The translations under genes and the position numbers were made by a program. Shown piece by piece: positions 8,205 through 18,938 of a stretch of DNA of 64,000 nt; position 1 is the first letter of the stretch, and each line of letters starts with the position of its first letter. Origin of the DNA: Vibrio sp. HI00D65 (GTDB lineage: Bacteria; Pseudomonadota; Gammaproteobacteria; Enterobacterales; Vibrionaceae); the NCBI RefSeq assembly GCF_001635455.1, contig NZ_LWEH01000123.1, positions 186,001 through 250,000 on the forward strand, in the 5' to 3' direction. The notes beneath the pieces were generated by a model. That model did no database searches, was not told where the DNA came from, and saw nothing but the letters and a program-made list of their open reading frames with translations.

Positions 8205-11200
8205 CTACAGCGAAAGGGGCTCGTGCTTTTTCACTAAACCGAAGTCAGCCAAGATTGCGTAAGCCGCAGGGATCATAAACAGCACCAGCAGGGTTGAAGC
8301 AAAGATGCCAAATACGATCGAGATAACCAAAGGCTGAATAACCTGAGCCTGTAAACTGGTTTCGGTGAGCAGAGGCAATAAACCCGCTGCCGTCGTCATC
8401 GAGGTTAAGAACACGGCACGGAAACGCTCACGACTCGCTTTCACCACCGAGTCATGTACGCTATCTCCTTCATCAACGTGATGACGAATGTATTGAACGA
8501 GTAAGATAGAGTCGTTAACTACAATCCCTGCAAGCGACACAAAGCCCATCATACTCGGCATACTTAAGGAATGACCAAGCACCCAGTGACCAACAACCAC
8601 CCCAATAAAGGCTAATGGAATCGCGAGCATCACAACCACTGGCTCTAAATAGCTTCTGAATTGATAACTCAGAATCGCAAACACACCGAATAGACCGAGC
8701 AAGAAACCTTTACCCATCGAGGCGCCCGTCTTGGCTGCATCCTTCGCTTCCCCTTCGAAGTCAAAACGTAAGCCTGGATAATCTTGAATGAGTTTAGGCG
8801 CTTCATCTTTTTGGAACTGAGCTAAGATCGCTGAAGAGCTCACTTTCTTATTATCAATATCACCGAAGATACTAATGGTTCTCAGCCCATCAATGCGTTG
8901 GATACGTACATAATTACGCTGGAAATCGAGCGTCGCTAGAGTCGCTAACGGAATTTGGCTGCCGTCCGCGGTAATGATTGGAAAGTTAGCCAGCTGCTGT
9001 ATGTCGCCTGCTTGCTCTTTATCAAGACGCACCTCTATCGAGATATTCTCAACACCGATTTGAATCTCGTCCGCTGTCTGGCCAAAGAAGGCGGCACGCA
9101 GTTGAGATGCAATCATCTTCCCGTTCACATTGTAGGTTTCAGCACCTGGGCGAAGCTTAACCAAGATCTCTTCTTTACCCATACGCATGTCATCAAGCAC
9201 ACCATGAACACCATCAAACTCATTCAGATAAGCTTGAATATCCAGAGAAGCAGCTTTCAATGCATTAAGGTCATCATGCTTGGCACGGATTTCAATCGCA
9301 CGTCCTCCCGGCCCCATAGTCGGTTGCTTGAAGACCAGTGAGATTGGATCCGCAAGTTCACCGATTTCCTCTCGCCATGCATCGATGAAATCATCGATCA
9401 CCGTATTACGGCTCTCAGCACCTCGAAGGTCTAATCGCACGGTAGCCAAATGCGGGCCAGACTCATTGGCATCGGCATTGGCGTTAAACTGGCTGGTGAT
9501 ATGTTCGACTAGCGTATTGCCCTCTTCAACTTCTTCGCTCCACAGCTCATTCAAACGCTCAGCAGACGCCACAATCTTATCGACCACTCTCTCGGTTTGA
9601 GACAGTGATGCCCCCGGAGGAAGGATAATACGAGCCTCAGCAATATCACCATCAAGCTCAGGAAATGGTTGAAATTTGACAATACCACCAGCAATCAAAG
9701 CGATAGACAGAAGTAGTAAGGTCAACACTCCGCCCATGAAGGCATAACGGAAGGTCACCACTTTCTCGACCATATTCATCAAGGTGGTATTACGGAAGTC
9801 CTCAAACTTCTCTAGTAGCACAGTTTTGAAGCGCAGCGCTGGCTTATCGTTTTTCTCTTTGTGTAGCGAATGCGACAAGTGATTTGGCAGAATTAAGAAA
9901 GCTTCAATCAAGCTCAACGACAGCACCAAAATCAGAACCTGAGGAACGGCCTTGAGTACCGCGCCCATTTCCCCGTCGAGAAATAACAAACTACCGAAGA
10001 TACACACTGTGGTTAGGAAGGAAGACAACACACCGGGAAGTACCTTCTTAACACCGTTATACACCGCGTCATCCACGTTCTGTCCCCGGTCGAGGTGGGA
10101 GGCGATCGATTCGGCGATCACAATGGCGTCATCCATCATAATACCGATCGCCATCAACAAACCGACCAATGACATAATGTTGATCGACAGTCCTAGGTTA
10201 GCCATTAAGAACAAGCCACCAAGAAATGCAACCGGCAGGCCTGCTGCAACCCAAAAAGAATAACGTAAGCTGAAGAAAAGCCACATGGTTGCGAATACCA
10301 GCACGATACCTTGCCAGCCATTACGCACCATCATGGTCAGACGATCCCACAATACAGAGGAGAGATCGTTGGTCATTTGCAGAGTCACGCCATCAGGCGC
10401 AATTGCACGCTGGTCCTCAACAAACTGAGTGACACGCTCTTTAATTCTCAGTGCATCATCTTCTTTGTTCTTACTGATCTTTAGCAGCGCAGAAGGTTTA
10501 CCATCAAACAGCACCTTCTGTTCATCAAGTTCAAAGCGGTCGGTGATCTTGGCAATATCTCGTAAACGGATCACAGAGCCATTTGGCCCTGAACCCACCA
10601 CAATACTTTCCAATTCCACGGGCGTAATGCGCCTTTCATCGAAGCGAATCAGGAAGTTTTTGTCTGGCGTTTCAACGTTACCACTCGGCAGTTTCACATT
10701 CTGACGGCCAATTTGATCAGCAATATCACCGACACTCAAACCGAGTTGGCGAATCGCTTGAGTATCTAGCTCAACGCGATATTGGTGATCTGAGAATCCG
10801 CTAACATCAACCAGTGAAACATCGTAATCGAGCTTCATAGTGCGTTTTAGATCTTCAGCGTATGCCTTCAAATCCGGCCACGAGGTGTCCGCAGTAATCG
10901 CGATATCAACGACTGGCTCATTCCAATCCAGCTCTTGTACGACAGGTGATTCAATCTCAGTAGGGAAATCGTTGATCGAATTGATCTGAGTTTGCACATC
11001 CACCAGCATTCGACCGATATCCGCTTTCTCATTGAGCTTGAGAATTAGACGTGCGCTGCCTTCTATCGCCTCACATTGAGTTTCTTCAATGTTAGCTAAG
11101 CCATCGACCGCATCTTCCATTCGCACACACAGGCTCTCTTCGACCTCCTGCGGTGAAGCACCCGGATAAACAATTGCTGCCATAATGTAAGGCGGATCGT

Positions 11201-11312
11201 AGGCAGGAAAGGTTTCACGTTTAATGGTGGACAACGAGCTCAAACCCAATATCAACAAACCAAGCATCAACAAGTTGGCTGCAGTTGGGTGTCTTGAGAA
11301 GAACTTTATCAT
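8205..11312 (-). CDS. RND efflux pump inner-membrane permease
   Basis: This is a 1035-aa resistance-nodulation-division transporter of the hydrophobe/amphiphile efflux type, exchanging drugs or other amphiphiles for protons. The protein shows the two-fold RND plan: an N-terminal membrane helix (residues 10-30), a large periplasmic loop, a helix bundle from about 335, and then the repeat. The proton-relay acidic pair in TM4 is present as D394-D395 within GIMMDDAIVIAE. Its start overlaps the adaptor stop by 4 bases (ATGA). No outer-membrane TolC-like factor is encoded nearby, so it presumably uses the cell's TolC. Substrates are unknown. Confidence 0.93.
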   Translation of the reverse strand: MIKFFSRHPTAANLLMLGLLILGLSSLSTIKRETFPAYDPPYIMAAIVYPGASPQEVEESLCVRMEDAVDGLANIEETQCEAIEGSARLILKLNEKADIGRMLVDVQTQINSINDFPTEIESPVVQELDWNEPVVDIAITADTSWPDLKAYAEDLKRTMKLDYDVSLVDVSGFSDHQYRVELDTQAIRQLGLSVGDIADQIGRQNVKLPSGNVETPDKNFLIRFDERRITPVELESIVVGSGPNGSVIRLRDIAKITDRFELDEQKVLFDGKPSALLKISKNKEDDALRIKERVTQFVEDQRAIAPDGVTLQMTNDLSSVLWDRLTMMVRNGWQGIVLVFATMWLFFSLRYSFWVAAGLPVAFLGGLFLMANLGLSINIMSLVGLLMAIGIMMDDAIVIAESIASHLDRGQNVDDAVYNGVKKVLPGVLSSFLTTVCIFGSLLFLDGEMGAVLKAVPQVLILVLSLSLIEAFLILPNHLSHSLHKEKNDKPALRFKTVLLEKFEDFRNTTLMNMVEKVVTFRYAFMGGVLTLLLLSIALIAGGIVKFQPFPELDGDIAEARIILPPGASLSQTERVVDKIVASAERLNELWSEEVEEGNTLVEHITSQFNANADANESGPHLATVRLDLRGAESRNTVIDDFIDAWREEIGELADPISLVFKQPTMGPGGRAIEIRAKHDDLNALKAASLDIQAYLNEFDGVHGVLDDMRMGKEEILVKLRPGAETYNVNGKMIASQLRAAFFGQTADEIQIGVENISIEVRLDKEQAGDIQQLANFPIITADGSQIPLATLATLDFQRNYVRIQRIDGLRTISIFGDIDNKKVSSSAILAQFQKDEAPKLIQDYPGLRFDFEGEAKDAAKTGASMGKGFLLGLFGVFAILSYQFRSYLEPVVVMLAIPLAFIGVVVGHWVLGHSLSMPSMMGFVSLAGIVVNDSILLVQYIRHHVDEGDSVHDSVVKASRERFRAVFLTSMTTAAGLLPLLTETSLQAQVIQPLVISIVFGIFASTLLVLFMIPAAYAILADFGLVKKHEPLSL

Positions 11313-12649
11313 GAAGCGCTCTCCTGACGACTGTTAGAGGAAAGCTCATCACCATTTGAATACGACTCTTTCAACAGCATACCTTCAATGGCAGGCAGAA
11401 CGTCGTTAAGAACCAGTTTGTCTCCCGTCTGTAAATCACCACGAATAACTACTTGGTTATCTCGTCGGTAAAGTACTTCGACATTCACGACCTTCAAACG
11501 CTGGTTCTCATCCATTAAATAAATCTTATCACCATGTAAGGCACGTTCAGGCACAACCCAACTCGGATTGGCTAAGCCTTCAATCTCCGCTTTGACGAAC
11601 ATACCATTTACCAAAGGGGTGGCAATGTTTGGCTGAAGCGCAGAATAGTCTTGATTGATTTCAAGGATGATGCCCGCTGTCGCTTGGTTTTCATCCACAG
11701 TCTCACTGATTCGTGCAACCTTGGCTGGCCAAGTCAGATTTAAGCTGCCACTGTTCAACTGAATGCTTGCCTTAGTTGGCGTTTGATATGGGTTTGGGAT
11801 GCCTGATGCATCGCGAGGAAACTGAGTAAAGCTTGAGGCTAAAGTTTGCATATCGTGAATAGAAAGTTGTGCCTCAACCTCCATAACGTCGATCCCATGA
11901 GCAATGAACATCTCTTGCTGCAGATTAACTACTTGATTCTTTTCAATATCGACTTGAGCGATTCGCATTGGTCTAGGCAAGGTGATGGTTGTTTTATCTA
12001 AAGAGCGTTGCGCTTCTTTTACTTTAGAGACATTCACCTTAATCACCGCTTGCGCGACACGTTTTTCATCTGGCATCAAAGCGATTTGGTTCTGTATGTC
12101 TAACACCAACTTCTGTTGGGAGAGTGCGCTCTGTTGTTGTAGATCGACATCAGACTGAGAGGTCAGCCCTTTCTTACGCAGATCTTGTTTACGCTGGAGC
12201 TCTTTATTGCTAATCACTAAACGATTTTTTTCGATCTTTAATGTCTGTTTCAGATTCTCTTCTTCTTGGTTCAGTTTCTCTAGTGAAGTCTGGCTCGATT
12301 TAAGATCCGCTTCAGCTTGTACCAACTTCAACTCGTAGTCCAAAGGATCGATCTTAAGCACCTCAATTCCTGCAGAGATCACTTGTCCTTTCTCAAGATC
12401 AGGGTGTCGATAAACGATCTGTCCTGTTACCTCGGCAATCGCTTTCCATTCAACCTTAGGTACCACTTTGCCAAAACCAACCGCCAACGGCGCGATCATC
12501 TGCTTTTCTAAACTGACGGTTTCAACCAAGCGCGCCCTGTCGGCGGCAGGCTTAGTTGGTAAATCTGGTTTAAAGTTGATCGCCACTACTAAACCAATAA
12601 CACCAACGGCTAAGGCTGGGAAGAAAAGGAGCTTTTTATTTATTCTCAT
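11309..12649 (-). CDS. RND efflux periplasmic adaptor (membrane fusion protein)
   Basis: The 446-aa protein has one N-terminal membrane anchor (about residues 7-26). It is followed by a lipoyl-like half-motif, a long alpha-helical hairpin (about 105-215, rich in Glu, Lys and Gln, including the run of LNQEEENLKQTLKIE), and beta-barrel and membrane-proximal domains. This is the architecture of AcrA/MexA-type adaptors that join an RND permease to TolC. Its ATG overlaps the tetR stop by one base (TAATG) and its own stop overlaps the permease start by four, so the three genes form one tightly coupled operon. No lipobox Cys is seen, so anchoring is by the N-terminal helix. Confidence 0.9.
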   Translation of the reverse strand: MRINKKLLFFPALAVGVIGLVVAINFKPDLPTKPAADRARLVETVSLEKQMIAPLAVGFGKVVPKVEWKAIAEVTGQIVYRHPDLEKGQVISAGIEVLKIDPLDYELKLVQAEADLKSSQTSLEKLNQEEENLKQTLKIEKNRLVISNKELQRKQDLRKKGLTSQSDVDLQQQSALSQQKLVLDIQNQIALMPDEKRVAQAVIKVNVSKVKEAQRSLDKTTITLPRPMRIAQVDIEKNQVVNLQQEMFIAHGIDVMEVEAQLSIHDMQTLASSFTQFPRDASGIPNPYQTPTKASIQLNSGSLNLTWPAKVARISETVDENQATAGIILEINQDYSALQPNIATPLVNGMFVKAEIEGLANPSWVVPERALHGDKIYLMDENQRLKVVNVEVLYRRDNQVVIRGDLQTGDKLVLNDVLPAIEGMLLKESYSNGDELSSNSRQESAS

Positions 12650-13308
12650 TATTTTGGTTCCTGCAGAGATGAAGGGCTTGGTGCATTGATAAAGCCTTCC
12701 GTCATCAGTTGAATGTTGTGTTCGATTAATCTGTTCAGAAAAGCTTCATTAAGCTCGATGCCATGAATAGCCAGCAACGGCGGCGGTGCTATAAACGGAA
12801 ACACCATCAAACTTATATACGACACGCGGCAGAGCTTAGGATCCATGTCCTTCCGCAAAACGCCCTGTGCCATCAGCTTTTCAAAAATGACATCTTGGGC
12901 GGGTTTAGTGACATCGAGAAAGACCTTCTCTAGCAGCTCTCTCTGCACCTCTGAAGGCGGCATATTCATCACTTGGGCAATTAAACGAGGAAACTTAGGA
13001 ACCTTGACCATCTCTTTGTAGTATGTGCGCATTAAATCGAGAAAGTTTTCGTGGCTGCTCTCTTCTACCAGCTTATGCATCTGGAGTTGCATTGGTCGCA
13101 AGGTTTCACGCAGCATTGCTTCAAACAACCCCGCTTTGTTACCAAAGTAATAACGAATCATCGCGATATTCACATCGGCTCGTTCAGCAATTAAACGAGT
13201 GGATACCTTGTCATACGGTTGAACGACGAACAGATCACGAGCATGCTCAATAAGCAACTGCCTGACATCAAGATTCTGCTGCGGTCGTCCTGCTTTGCGC
13301 CCTGCCAT
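12649..13308 (-). CDS. TetR/AcrR-family regulator of the RND operon
   Basis: The product is a TetR-family repressor of about 219 aa. The helix-turn-helix is at about residues 25-60 (KVSTRLIAERADVNIAMIRYYFGNKAGLFEAML) and the rest is the ligand-binding helical domain. I choose the ATG at 13308, 8 bases after an AGG; a GTG one codon upstream is also possible. It is the first gene of the tetR-adaptor-permease operon. Two matching 22-bp palindromes directly upstream (13327-13348 and 13390-13411) are the likely operators, so the gene should repress itself and the pump until an inducer binds (inference). Confidence 0.9.
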   Translation of the reverse strand: MAGRKAGRPQQNLDVRQLLIEHARDLFVVQPYDKVSTRLIAERADVNIAMIRYYFGNKAGLFEAMLRETLRPMQLQMHKLVEESSHENFLDLMRTYYKEMVKVPKFPRLIAQVMNMPPSEVQRELLEKVFLDVTKPAQDVIFEKLMAQGVLRKDMDPKLCRVSYISLMVFPFIAPPPLLAIHGIELNEAFLNRLIEHNIQLMTEGFINAPSPSSLQEPK

Positions 13309-13326
13309 CACTAAAACCTACTAACC

Positions 13327-13348
13327 TAATTAATCACACGATTAATTA
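13327..13348. promoter_or_regulatory. Predicted TetR operator 1
   Basis: This is a perfect inverted repeat: TAATTAATC, spacer ACAC, GATTAATTA. It lies 18 bases before the tetR start codon. The 9-4-9 layout is repeated at 13390-13411, which argues for a dimer-binding site. Confidence 0.7.
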
Positions 13349-13389
13349 TAGGGATAAATCGACACGCTAACAGAAGATTAATTACTCAC

Positions 13390-13411
13390 TATTTAATCAA
13401 TTGATTAATTA
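13390..13411. promoter_or_regulatory. Predicted TetR operator 2
   Basis: The site reads TATTTAATC, spacer AATT, GATTAATTA, with one mismatch from operator 1 in one arm. Its centre is 63 bp, about six helical turns, from that of operator 1. A further lone GATTAATTA half-site lies at 13376-13384. The core at 13393-13408 is itself a perfect 16-bp palindrome. Confidence 0.65.
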
Positions 13412-13614
13412 ATTTAAACGCGCTCGTGATTTTTTTGGTGAATCGTTCCATTAAAAAGATTTACTACAAAGTTTTAACCTACACATAAGCCAAGCGATAA
13501 ACTAACCGCCCAACCTCAAAACCCCAAGTAGATGATAAAACTAATAAAATCAAACATGCCAGCACAAACTAAACACAAACGCCGTGAATGTATGCTGATA
13601 TTGGATTTTCTTGT
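13412..13614. other. Gap between the TetR operators and the leu promoter
   Basis: No gene is visible in this part of the divergent intergenic region. It likely holds distal control sites of the leucine operon, where LeuO could bind, but I see no defined motif. Confidence 0.35.
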
Positions 13615-13643
13615 TTGACGCTCAGAATAAATTACGGTACATA
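13615..13643 (+). promoter_or_regulatory. Probable leucine operon promoter
   Basis: TTGACG at 13615-13620 is a near-consensus -35. A 17-base spacer leads to a weak -10, TACATA, at 13638-13643. Transcription would start near 13650, about 28 bases before the leader peptide ATG. Confidence 0.5.
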
Positions 13644-13677
13644 TGGTGTTAACAGTTTATTTACGGATATTTGTGTA

Positions 13678-13740
13678 ATGATTTTTTCTTCTTCTCGACT
13701 GCTGAAACTTCTCCTTATCGTGAACCAATCGCGCGGGTAA
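13678..13740 (+). CDS. leuL: leu operon leader peptide
   Basis: This is a 20-codon open frame from ATG to TAA with five Leu codons in a six-codon run (CTG CTG AAA CTT CTC CTT). It lies about 30 bases before a strong terminator hairpin and 137 bases before leuA. That is the classic layout of transcription attenuation: ribosomes stall on the Leu codons when charged tRNA-Leu is scarce. The last codons (GCGCGGGT at 13731-13738) are complementary to ACCCGCGC at 13772-13779, the left arm of the terminator. A stalled ribosome would leave this strand free to block the terminator, while a ribosome reaching the stop would cover it. The length and Leu run match known leuL peptides in type, though not in exact sequence. 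Confidence 0.85.
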   Translation: MIFSSSRLLKLLLIVNQSRG

Positions 13741-13770
13741 GTTGTGGGTCAAGAACTACACAAATATTAA

Positions 13771-13794
13771 AACCCGCGCTGAGCGGGTTTTTTT
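13771..13794 (+). terminator. leu attenuator terminator
   Basis: AACCCGC at 13771-13777 pairs with GCGGGTT at 13783-13789 across a 5-base loop and is followed by TTTTT. It stands between leuL and leuA and can be blocked by pairing of 13731-13738 with 13772-13779. Confidence 0.88.
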
Positions 13795-13876
13795 GTAACT
13801 GGCACTTTTAAAAGAACATCATTCTCAATAATAATTCGGATAGCAATCGATACAATATCGATATAAGGAAGCACCC

Positions 13877-15424
13877 ATGAACGATCAAGTGATAATTTTT
13901 GATACGACTTTACGTGACGGCGAGCAAGCTCTAGCTGCAAGCCTGACAGTCAAAGAGAAGTTACAAATTGCTTATGCACTTGAAAGACTGGGTGTGGACG
14001 TAATCGAAGCTGGCTTCCCAGTGTCATCACCAGGTGATTTTGAATCAGTACAAACTATCGCCAAGAACATTAAAGGCAGCCGAATCTGTGCGCTTTCTCG
14101 TGCGGTAGCGAAAGATATCGATGCAGCTGCTGAAGCGTTAAAAGTCGCTGAGCAGTTCCGTATTCACACCTTCATTTCTACTTCGACAGTACACGTTCAA
14201 GATAAACTTCGCCGCAGCTACGACGATGTTGTCGAGATGGCAGTCAAAGCAGTTAAACACGCACGTAACTACACAGACGATGTTGAGTTCTCTTGTGAAG
14301 ATGCAGGGCGTACGCCTATCGATAATCTATGTCGTATGGTTGAAGCTGCCATCAACGCGGGCGCAAAAACCATCAACATTCCAGATACAGTGGGTTACAC
14401 AGTGCCTAACGAGTTTGGCGGTATTATCAAAACGCTATTTGACCGCGTACCAAACATCGACCAAGCGATCATCTCTGTTCACTGTCACGATGACTTAGGT
14501 ATGTCGGTTGCTAACTCAATCGCAGCAATACAAGCAGGTGCTCGCCAAGTTGAAGGTACCATTAACGGCATTGGTGAACGCGCGGGTAACTGTTCTTTAG
14601 AGGAGATCGCAATGATCATCAAGACTCGCCAAGAGTTATTAGGTGTTCATACCGGCCTAGATCACCAAGAGATCCACCGTACCAGTAAATTGGTGAGCCA
14701 GCTTTGCCACATGCCGATTCAAGACAACAAAGCGATCGTTGGTGCTAACGCATTCAGCCACTCTTCAGGTATCCACCAAGATGGCATGCTAAAGAACAAA
14801 AACACTTACGAGATCATGACTCCCGAGTCTATTGGTTTGAAGAACAAGGCGTTGAACCTAACCAGCCGTAGTGGTCGTGCTGCAGTGAAAAGCCACATGG
14901 ACGCGATGGGTTACAAAGACAACGAGTACAGCCTAGATTCATTGTACGAAGACTTCTTGAAGCTTGCTGACCGTAAAGGCCAAGTCTTCGATTACGACTT
15001 AGAAGCATTGATGCACTTCGCGAATCTACGTGACGAAGATGACTTCTACAAACTGAACTACCTAAGCGTGCAATCTGGTAGTGTAATGTCTACAACCAGC
15101 ATCAAGCTGCAATGTGGTGACGAAGAGAAGTGCGAAGCCGCTGTCGGTAACGGTCCTGTTGACGCGCTATACCAGTGTATCTACCGCTTGACTGGCTACG
15201 AAATCGTACTAGATAAGTTCGACCTAACCGCGAAAGGTGAAGGTGAAGACGGTTTAGGCCAAGCTGACATCATTGCTAACTATAAAGGTCGCAAGTACCA
15301 CGGCACAGGCGTTTCAACGGATATCGTTGAAGCTTCTGGCCAGGCGCTTTTACACGTTATCAACAGCATTCAACGCGCTGACACTATTGCTGAAATGAAA
15401 CAGCAAAAAATCGCGACCGTTTAA
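13877..15424 (+). CDS. leuA: 2-isopropylmalate synthase
   Basis: LeuA condenses acetyl-CoA with 2-ketoisovalerate, the first committed step to leucine. The TIM-barrel catalytic domain opens with [10 protein letters not shown] (R13 and D14 in the active site) and carries the metal-binding HCHDDLGMS at about 201-209 and the [14 protein letters not shown] loop. The C-terminal allosteric LeuA dimer domain, which binds leucine, occupies about residues 390-515. The 515-aa length is as expected for the short bacterial form. AAGGAA precedes the ATG. Expression is set by the upstream attenuator. An inverted repeat (ATCGATA, CAA, TATCGAT) ends a few bases before the ribosome-binding site. Confidence 0.97.
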   Translation: MNDQVIIFDTTLRDGEQALAASLTVKEKLQIAYALERLGVDVIEAGFPVSSPGDFESVQTIAKNIKGSRICALSRAVAKDIDAAAEALKVAEQFRIHTFISTSTVHVQDKLRRSYDDVVEMAVKAVKHARNYTDDVEFSCEDAGRTPIDNLCRMVEAAINAGAKTINIPDTVGYTVPNEFGGIIKTLFDRVPNIDQAIISVHCHDDLGMSVANSIAAIQAGARQVEGTINGIGERAGNCSLEEIAMIIKTRQELLGVHTGLDHQEIHRTSKLVSQLCHMPIQDNKAIVGANAFSHSSGIHQDGMLKNKNTYEIMTPESIGLKNKALNLTSRSGRAAVKSHMDAMGYKDNEYSLDSLYEDFLKLADRKGQVFDYDLEALMHFANLRDEDDFYKLNYLSVQSGSVMSTTSIKLQCGDEEKCEAAVGNGPVDALYQCIYRLTGYEIVLDKFDLTAKGEGEDGLGQADIIANYKGRKYHGTGVSTDIVEASGQALLHVINSIQRADTIAEMKQQKIATV

Positions 15425-15512
15425 GAACCCAATGACAGAGCCCTAGAGTCGATGTTATTGGCTTTAGGGACAAAATTTAAAACGAGCCAAATAGCTCAGT
15501 AATAAGAATTAA

Positions 15513-16613
<1,101 letters not shown>

Positions 16614-16723
16614 GCATAACGCTCTTAAGCAGTACATAAGAATAATATCAAGCTAAGTCATCCAGAGTGCCTGACTTGCCTAGAAACAAACACTGGGACT
16701 GATGATCCCAAGGAAGAAAAGCT

Positions 16724-18136
16724 ATGTCTACAAACCAGCAAGCCAAAACCTTATACGAAAAAGTTTACGACGCGCACGTTGCTGTAGCAGCGGAAGGCGA
16801 AAACCCGATTCTTTATATCGACCGTCACCTAGTTCACGAAGTAACGTCACCTCAAGCCTTTGATGGTCTGCGTGAAAAAGGCCGTAAAGTTCGCCAAGTA
16901 GGCAAGACTTTCGCGACCATGGATCACAACGTATCAACCCAAACCAAAGACATTAATGCTTCTGGCGAGATGGCGCGTATCCAGATGGAAACGCTATCAA
17001 AAAACTGTGAAGAGTTTGGTGTAACGCTTTACGACCTAAACCACAAATACCAAGGTATTGTGCACGTAATGGGTCCTGAACTAGGTATTACTCTGCCAGG
17101 TATGACTATCGTTTGTGGTGACTCGCACACTGCAACACACGGTGCATTTGGTTCACTAGCCTTTGGTATCGGTACTTCAGAGGTAGAGCACGTGCTAGCG
17201 ACTCAAACGCTAAAGCAAGCTCGCGCTAAAACCATGAAGATCGAAGTAAAAGGCAAGGTTGCTCCGGGCATTACAGCCAAAGACATCGTGCTAGCGATCA
17301 TCGGTAAAACAACGGCGGCTGGCGGTACTGGCTACGTGGTTGAATTCTGTGGTGAGGCGATTACCGACCTTACAATGGAAGGCCGTATGACGGTATGTAA
17401 CATGGCTATCGAGTTGGGCGCTAAAGCAGGCCTGATTGCACCGGATGAAACCACCTACGAATACATTAAGGGTCGTAAGTTCTCTCCAGAAGGTGAAGAG
17501 TTTGACGCAGCCGTTGAATACTGGAACACACTAAAAACCGATGCTGACGCTGAATTTGATGCAATAGTCACTCTAGAAGCCGCAGACATCAAACCGCAAG
17601 TGACGTGGGGCACTAACCCTGGTCAGGTAATTTCTGTTGATGCACCTATCCCGGCACCAGAAAGCTTCGCAGATCCTGTTGAAAAAGCATCAGCTGAAAA
17701 AGCATTGGCATACATGGGCTTAGAGGCGGGTAAGTCTCTATCAGATTACAATGTAGATAAAGTATTTGTTGGCTCTTGTACTAACTCTCGCATCGAAGAC
17801 ATGCGTGCAGCTGCTGCAGTAGCGAAAGGTCGCCAAGTGGCTAAGCATGTGCAAGCGCTTATCGTTCCGGGCTCTGAGCAAGTAAAAGCTCAAGCTGAAG
17901 CTGAGGGCCTAGATGTTATCTTCAAAGAAGCCGGTTTTGAGTGGCGCCTACCGGGTTGTTCTATGTGTCTTGCAATGAACAACGACCGCCTAGGTCCACA
18001 AGAGCGCTGCGCGTCTACATCAAACCGTAACTTTGAAGGTCGCCAAGGCCGTGATGGTCGCACGCACCTAGTTAGTCCTGCAATGGCTGCCGCGGCAGCG
18101 ATCGCTGGTCACTTTGTCGATATTCGTGAACTTTAA
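16724..18136 (+). CDS. leuC: 3-isopropylmalate dehydratase large subunit
   Basis: LeuC, with LeuD, isomerises 2-isopropylmalate to 3-isopropylmalate. It is an aconitase-family protein. Three Cys ligands for the 4Fe-4S cluster are visible: C352 in VGSCTNSR, and C412 and C415 in PGCSMC. The DHNVSTQ and [12 protein letters not shown] segments near residues 67 and 132 form the active site. The length is 470 aa, against 466 in E. coli. It is separated from leuD by only 14 bases. Confidence 0.97.
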   Translation: MSTNQQAKTLYEKVYDAHVAVAAEGENPILYIDRHLVHEVTSPQAFDGLREKGRKVRQVGKTFATMDHNVSTQTKDINASGEMARIQMETLSKNCEEFGVTLYDLNHKYQGIVHVMGPELGITLPGMTIVCGDSHTATHGAFGSLAFGIGTSEVEHVLATQTLKQARAKTMKIEVKGKVAPGITAKDIVLAIIGKTTAAGGTGYVVEFCGEAITDLTMEGRMTVCNMAIELGAKAGLIAPDETTYEYIKGRKFSPEGEEFDAAVEYWNTLKTDADAEFDAIVTLEAADIKPQVTWGTNPGQVISVDAPIPAPESFADPVEKASAEKALAYMGLEAGKSLSDYNVDKVFVGSCTNSRIEDMRAAAAVAKGRQVAKHVQALIVPGSEQVKAQAEAEGLDVIFKEAGFEWRLPGCSMCLAMNNDRLGPQERCASTSNRNFEGRQGRDGRTHLVSPAMAAAAAIAGHFVDIREL

Positions 18137-18150
18137 TTAGAGGATTTAAC

Positions 18151-18753
18151 ATGTCAGGTTTTCAACAACACACCGGATTAGTCGTTCCTCTAGATACGGC
18201 CAACATCGATACTGATGCGATCATTCCAAAGCAGTTCTTACAGAAAGTGAACCGCATTGGTTTTGGTAAACACTTATTCCATGACTGGCGCTTTCTAGAC
18301 GATGCGGGCGAACAGCCAAACCCAGAATTCGTGATGAACGCACCACGTTACCAAGGCGCTTCAATCCTACTTGCTCGTGAAAACTTTGGTTGTGGCTCAT
18401 CTCGTGAACACGCACCTTGGGCGCTTGCTGATTACGGTATCCAAGTGATGATTGCACCAAGCTTTGCAGACATCTTCTACGGTAACTCAATCAACAACCA
18501 AATGGTTCCTGTTCGATTGACTGAGCAAGAAGTGGATGAGATTTTCCAATTCGTAGAAGCGAATGAAGGCGCAGAGGTCACTGTTGATCTAGAAGAAATG
18601 AAAGTAAGTGCAAATGGTAGAGAGTACTCGTTTGAAATTGATGAGTTCCGTCGTCACTGCCTACTGAATGGCTTAGACAATATCGGCCTAACCCTACAGC
18701 ATGCTGATAAGATTTCTGCGTATGAAGAGAAGATTCCAAGCTTCCTAAAATAA
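18151..18753 (+). CDS. leuD: 3-isopropylmalate dehydratase small subunit
   Basis: LeuD is the swivelling small subunit of isopropylmalate isomerase. The 200-aa protein carries the family's [14 protein letters not shown] start region and the [14 protein letters not shown] motif at about 79-92, whose Ser and Arg take part in substrate binding. AGAGGATTT precedes the ATG. It is the last gene of the leucine operon and is followed by a strong terminator. Confidence 0.97.
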   Translation: MSGFQQHTGLVVPLDTANIDTDAIIPKQFLQKVNRIGFGKHLFHDWRFLDDAGEQPNPEFVMNAPRYQGASILLARENFGCGSSREHAPWALADYGIQVMIAPSFADIFYGNSINNQMVPVRLTEQEVDEIFQFVEANEGAEVTVDLEEMKVSANGREYSFEIDEFRRHCLLNGLDNIGLTLQHADKISAYEEKIPSFLK

Positions 18754-18791
18754 AGAAGCCTTGCAATAGAAAAAGCAGTTTTCAAAGTTCG

Positions 18792-18820
18792 AAAAGGTTG
18801 GCTTAGCGCCAACCTTTTTT
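18792..18820 (+). terminator. Rho-independent terminator of leuABCD
   Basis: AAAAGGTTGGC at 18792-18802 pairs with the GCCAACCTTTT run starting at 18808, across a 5-base loop, and is followed by more T. It closes the leucine operon. Confidence 0.88.
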
Positions 18821-18938
18821 ATTTGGTTCAGCTCTAGCTTAAAGTGTCTATCAAACTCAGATCTATTACTTAACTGAAGAGCCATGAAAGAAAACCGTAA
18901 AGCATAAGGTCTTAGTAGTCAGCAATCAGGAGAATGCC

